Origin: Flavobacteriales bacterium
Lineage (GTDB): Bacteria > Bacteroidota > Bacteroidia > Flavobacteriales_F > PHOS-HE28
Direction of reading: 5' to 3'
DNA length: 64,000 bases
Assembly (NCBI GenBank): GCA_016721005.1
Contig: JADKJM010000014.1
Location: 62,001-126,000 of the forward strand
Shown here: piece after piece, positions 61,362-64,000 of the stretch
Layout: each line of letters starts with the position of its first letter
How positions within the stretch are numbered: the first letter of the stretch is position 1
Notes under the pieces: model-generated
The model's database searches: none
Told to the model about the DNA's origin: nothing
The model's input: only the letters and a program-made list of their open reading frames with translations
Translations under genes and position numbers: made by a program

Positions 61362-62456
61362 TCAAAAATGGTATATGGGATCCGTGACGATCTCCGTCAA
61401 ACGGACGGCAAATGTAGGGAATTGTTCCCCCAACCAACGTCGGATCAGTCTGGGCGTGAGTTGTTCGCTGCCGTAGTGCCCGATATCGGCCAATAGCAGG
61501 CGGCCGTCGACGTCGAAGAACTGGTGGTATTTCATGTCACCCGTTACGAAAGCATCCGCCCCTGCCGCAACGGCCTTTTCGAGTAGGAAGGAACCGGATC
61601 CACCGCAGAGAGCGACACGACGAATGGACCTTCCTTGGATCTTCGAGTGCCGGATGGCCGTCAAACCGAAGGTGGACTTGAGTTTCCCGAGGAATGCTTG
61701 CTCATCAAGGGGATCCTCCCACTCTCCGATCAGGCCACTACCAATGCCTTGGTGGTGGTTGGCCACCGGATAAAGGTCATAGGCGACCTCCTCATAGGGG
61801 TGCGTTTGACGCAAGGCGTCCAAGATCAGGCCTTCCCGATGCATTGGATGGATCAACTCCATGCGAACCTCCGGCTCCCGGTGTCCTTCTCCTCGTTTGC
61901 CAACGAACGGGTTGGTTCCCTCGCCCCCTCGAAAGGTTCCCGTGCCATCCACGTTGAAGCTGCACTCGTCATAGGCACCTACATGCCCCGCTCCCGCTGC
62001 GAAAAGTGCATTCCGGACCTTCTCCGCATGATCCATCGGAACGAAAACGACCAGTTTCCGGAGCTGGGCACCTTTCGGGTCAAGGACGCTAATAGGCCTC
62101 AAGCCCAAAGCTGCCGCGATCTCGCCGTTCACGCCCTCGACAACATTGTCCAAGTTGGTGTGGATGGCATACAGCGCGATCCCGTGCTTCACGGCGGCGA
62201 GGACCGTCCGTTCCACATACGTGCGTGGGGCAAGGCTTTTCAGGCCTTTGAAGATGACCGGGTGGTGGCTGATGATCAACCCACAATCCAGCGCTGCGGC
62301 TTCTTCCACCACAGATTCCGTGCAATCCAGACAGACCAAGGCCGAGTTGACCTCCGTTTCCAGGTCCCCGACCTGAAGGCCGCTGTTGTCATATTCCTCT
62401 TGGAGGGAAGGCGGTGCCCGCTGCTCCAATACCGCCACTAGTTCCTTGATCTTCAT
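61362..62456 (-). CDS. Nif3/YqfO family (GTP cyclohydrolase I type 2-like) dinuclear metal protein
   Basis: The start is ATG 62456 (M-K-I-K-E-L-V-A-V-L-E-Q), 364 residues; the long upstream frame to 62759 overlaps lpxK and is shadow. The Nif3 halves carry metal-binding His residues (L-I-I-S-H-H-P-V-I-F near 65, H-T-N-L-D near 105) and G-D-M-K-Y-H-Q ... D-I-G-H-Y-G-S-E near the C-terminus. A YqfO-type insert domain (about 130-230, K-L-V-V-F-V-P and V-G-A-Y-D-E-C-S-F) separates them. The biochemical role of the family is unsettled. It is divergent from lpxK, 48 bases apart, and precedes the zinc-ribbon gene. Confidence 0.92.
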   Translation of the reverse strand: MKIKELVAVLEQRAPPSLQEEYDNSGLQVGDLETEVNSALVCLDCTESVVEEAAALDCGLIISHHPVIFKGLKSLAPRTYVERTVLAAVKHGIALYAIHTNLDNVVEGVNGEIAAALGLRPISVLDPKGAQLRKLVVFVPMDHAEKVRNALFAAGAGHVGAYDECSFNVDGTGTFRGGEGTNPFVGKRGEGHREPEVRMELIHPMHREGLILDALRQTHPYEEVAYDLYPVANHHQGIGSGLIGEWEDPLDEQAFLGKLKSTFGLTAIRHSKIQGRSIRRVALCGGSGSFLLEKAVAAGADAFVTGDMKYHQFFDVDGRLLLADIGHYGSEQLTPRLIRRWLGEQFPTFAVRLTEIVTDPIYHF

Positions 62457-62504
62457 CTTTGAGGCTTCTCGTCGGGATATTCCCGGCGGATCGGCAAAGT
62501 AACC

Positions 62505-63575
62505 ATGCCCCTTCTGCGCATCGCGCTTCTCCCCTTCGCTTGGCTCTACGGCGTTGTTCTGATGGCCCGACACGGCCTCTACGACGCCGGTGTTCTGAAA
62601 AGCACAAGGCCAACGTTGCCCACCATCGCGGTCGGGAACCTCGCGCTTGGCGGAACCGGGAAGACACCGATGCTTGAATTGATCCTGCGCGAATTGGCGG
62701 ACACAGGGCGACTGGCTACGCTTAGTCGCGGTTACGGTCGATCCGGCTCGGATATTCATGAGGTCGGATTGACCGACACAGCCGAGCGTAGTGGTGATGA
62801 ACCAATACAGATCAAGCGGAATTTCCCCGAGGTGAGCGTGTTCGTCGGCGCGGACCGTGCAGGTGCGATCGAGCAGATCCAGCGGGACAGCCAGGTGCCG
62901 AACGTCGTGGTCCTTGATGACGCCCTACAGCATCGGCGCTTGGATGCGGGGTTGAAGATCCTTCTGACCACATGGCATCGGCCGTGGTGCGATGACGAGT
63001 TGATCCCTGCTGGCCGACTTCGTGACCTCCCATCGCGGTCCAAGGCTGCCGACATCGTGGTGGTAACGAAGTGCCCGGTCCTTCCGGAGGCGAAGGAACA
63101 AGAACAATGGCGGAGCAGACTGGGCCTCGCACCGGCCCAAGAGCTTTTCTTCAGTGCCATCGACCATGCGGATCCGATAGCGATCACCCCCGGTCCGGTT
63201 CTGCCTACCTCAAGCGCGCCGAAGAAGACGATCGCGTGCCTGTTGTTCACCGGGATCGCCGATCCGGGACCCCTTGTCGGCCACGTGCGGTCCGAATTCG
63301 GGTACGTTGAACATCTCTCGTTCGGCGATCACCACGCGTTCACCTTGAAAGATCTGGACCGGCTGGCAAAGCGATTCGATATTTTCGCACCCGGCTCGAA
63401 AATGCTGGTCACCACGGAGAAGGATGCCGCGAGGCTCCGGTCCGTGATCGCCGGAAGTCCCATCGAGGGTCTTCCGATCGCGACGATCGGTATCCGGGTG
63501 AAGATCCTGAATGAACCACAGCGCTTCGCCGCATTGATCCGAAACCATGTTGCAACGCATCCAGCGCATCGCTGA
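62505..63575 (+). CDS. lpxK: Tetraacyldisaccharide 4'-kinase (lipid A biosynthesis)
   Basis: A 356-residue membrane-associated kinase that phosphorylates the 4' position of the lipid A precursor. The N-terminal hydrophobic segment (A-L-L-P-F-A-W-L-Y-G-V-V-L) is followed by the P-loop V-G-N-L-A-L-G-G-T-G-K-T-P, then L-S-R-G-Y-G-R, D-D-A-L-Q-H-R and, in the C-terminal domain, F-T-G-I-A-D-P and F-G-D-H-H-A-F-T. Length and motifs are normal. Its 3' end overlaps the next gene by 29 bases. Confidence 0.95.
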   Translation: MPLLRIALLPFAWLYGVVLMARHGLYDAGVLKSTRPTLPTIAVGNLALGGTGKTPMLELILRELADTGRLATLSRGYGRSGSDIHEVGLTDTAERSGDEPIQIKRNFPEVSVFVGADRAGAIEQIQRDSQVPNVVVLDDALQHRRLDAGLKILLTTWHRPWCDDELIPAGRLRDLPSRSKAADIVVVTKCPVLPEAKEQEQWRSRLGLAPAQELFFSAIDHADPIAITPGPVLPTSSAPKKTIACLLFTGIADPGPLVGHVRSEFGYVEHLSFGDHHAFTLKDLDRLAKRFDIFAPGSKMLVTTEKDAARLRSVIAGSPIEGLPIATIGIRVKILNEPQRFAALIRNHVATHPAHR

Positions 63576-64000
63576 TCATTTGAAAAAGGCCACGGCCGGG
63601 TTCGTGCCCGAGACCGGGATCATCCTCGGCACCGGGCTCAGCGGCTTGGGCAAGGAGATCGATGTGAAGTACAGCATCCCCTACGGCGAGATCCCGGATT
63701 TCCCGGTGAGTACGGTGCAAGGACATCCGGGACGATTGCTCTTCGGCATGCTTGGCGGTAAGCCGGTGGTGGCGATGCAGGGACGTTTCCACTTCTATGA
63801 AGGATGGACCATGGACGAAGTGGTGTTGCCGGTGCGCGTGATGAAGTTCCTCGGCATTCAGCGGCTGTTCGTGAGCAACGCATGCGGAGGCGTGAACCCC
63901 GCGTTCGAGACCGGCGACCTGATGATCCTGAGCGACCACATCTGCCTGTTCCCGAATCCGCTCATCGGCAAGAACATCGATGAACTCGGTCCACGCTTCC
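63547..64000 (+). CDS. Purine nucleoside phosphorylase, 3' truncated by window edge
   Basis: The frame opens at ATG 63547 (M-L-Q-R-I-Q-R-I-A-D-H-L), inside the end of lpxK, and is still open at base 64000, giving 151 residues. Family motifs are I-I-L-G-T-G-L-S-G-L-G (phosphate-binding loop), G-H-P-G-R-L-L-F-G, M-Q-G-R-F-H-F-Y-E-G-W and S-N-A-C-G-G-V-N. It splits purine nucleosides with phosphate to base and ribose-1-phosphate. The 29-base overlap with lpxK suggests co-expression, although no functional link is apparent. Confidence 0.93.
   Translation, partial: MLQRIQRIADHLKKATAGFVPETGIILGTGLSGLGKEIDVKYSIPYGEIPDFPVSTVQGHPGRLLFGMLGGKPVVAMQGRFHFYEGWTMDEVVLPVRVMKFLGIQRLFVSNACGGVNPAFETGDLMILSDHICLFPNPLIGKNIDELGPRF

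Noticed and set aside
62457..62759. N-terminal extension of the Nif3-family protein
   Set aside because: It is antisense to the start of lpxK; the family N-terminus begins at ATG 62456.

Overview
The window reads as a chromosomal segment of a GC-rich member of Bacteroidota, order Flavobacteriales. Supporting signs are type IX secretion (T9SS) genes (porV, porU, a PorP/SprF-family gene, gldJ), T9SS C-terminal sorting domains on secreted proteins, the archaeal/eukaryote-like form of ProS, and several TAnnTTTG-type -7 promoter boxes (often TAnnTTCG here) with no obvious Shine-Dalgarno sequences. No phage, integrase, transposase or CRISPR array was seen. Nearly all of the window is coding.

Layout. 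1-707: 3' part of an acyltransferase. 720-7731 (minus): trkA, trkH (frameshifted), a large membrane-anchored beta-propeller protein, rnhB and a glycosyltransferase. 7798-8640: a TonB-C-domain protein. 8704-13614 (plus): polysaccharide export and polymerisation genes (flippase, two Wzz-like proteins, a frameshifted Wzy/ligase). 13640-21502 (minus): seven co-directional genes, namely glucosaminidase, a degenerate lytic transglycosylase with LysM domains, two SGNH hydrolases, an MBOAT acyltransferase, an ECF sigma factor and a small zinc-finger-like anti-sigma candidate. I read the first five as an envelope glycan (probably peptidoglycan) O-acylation and remodelling cassette. 21701-28946: a DUF5522 protein, a nested inverted-repeat element, three T9SS cargo proteins and hutU, whose coding sequence carries two in-frame palindromic repeat insertions. 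29008-31250: an ECF sigma factor coupled to a protein with one inner-membrane helix, a linker of about 250 residues and a C-terminal outer-membrane-type barrel, which fits a dual-membrane-spanning anti-sigma factor. 31263-40598: pheT, a GNAT enzyme, a YhhN protein, recG, a tandem pair of paralogous polytopic membrane proteins, and an ICMT-like protein.

40605-54162 holds pyruvate dehydrogenase genes (pdhA, E2) with a small lipoprotein between them, cdd, a VTC-domain/DUF4956 pair, ispF, then the T9SS block porV, porU, PorP/SprF family, gldJ. 54219-64000 holds murF, tRNA-Glu, a conserved unknown, proS, a Gly/Tyr/Trp-rich lipoprotein, a FadL-like barrel, a coiled-coil zinc-ribbon protein, a Nif3-family protein, lpxK and the 5' part of a purine nucleoside phosphorylase gene.

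Three genes (trkH at about 1566, wzy at about 13068, a T9SS cargo at about 26545-26640) are broken by small indels. One lies at paired nine-G runs, so sequencing or assembly error is a serious possibility. The points I find most worth following are the palindromic inserts inside hutU, the sigma/dual-membrane anti-sigma pair, the acylation cassette with its apparently inactive lytic transglycosylase, the tandem GT-C-like membrane proteins, and the nested inverted repeat at 21934-22088.
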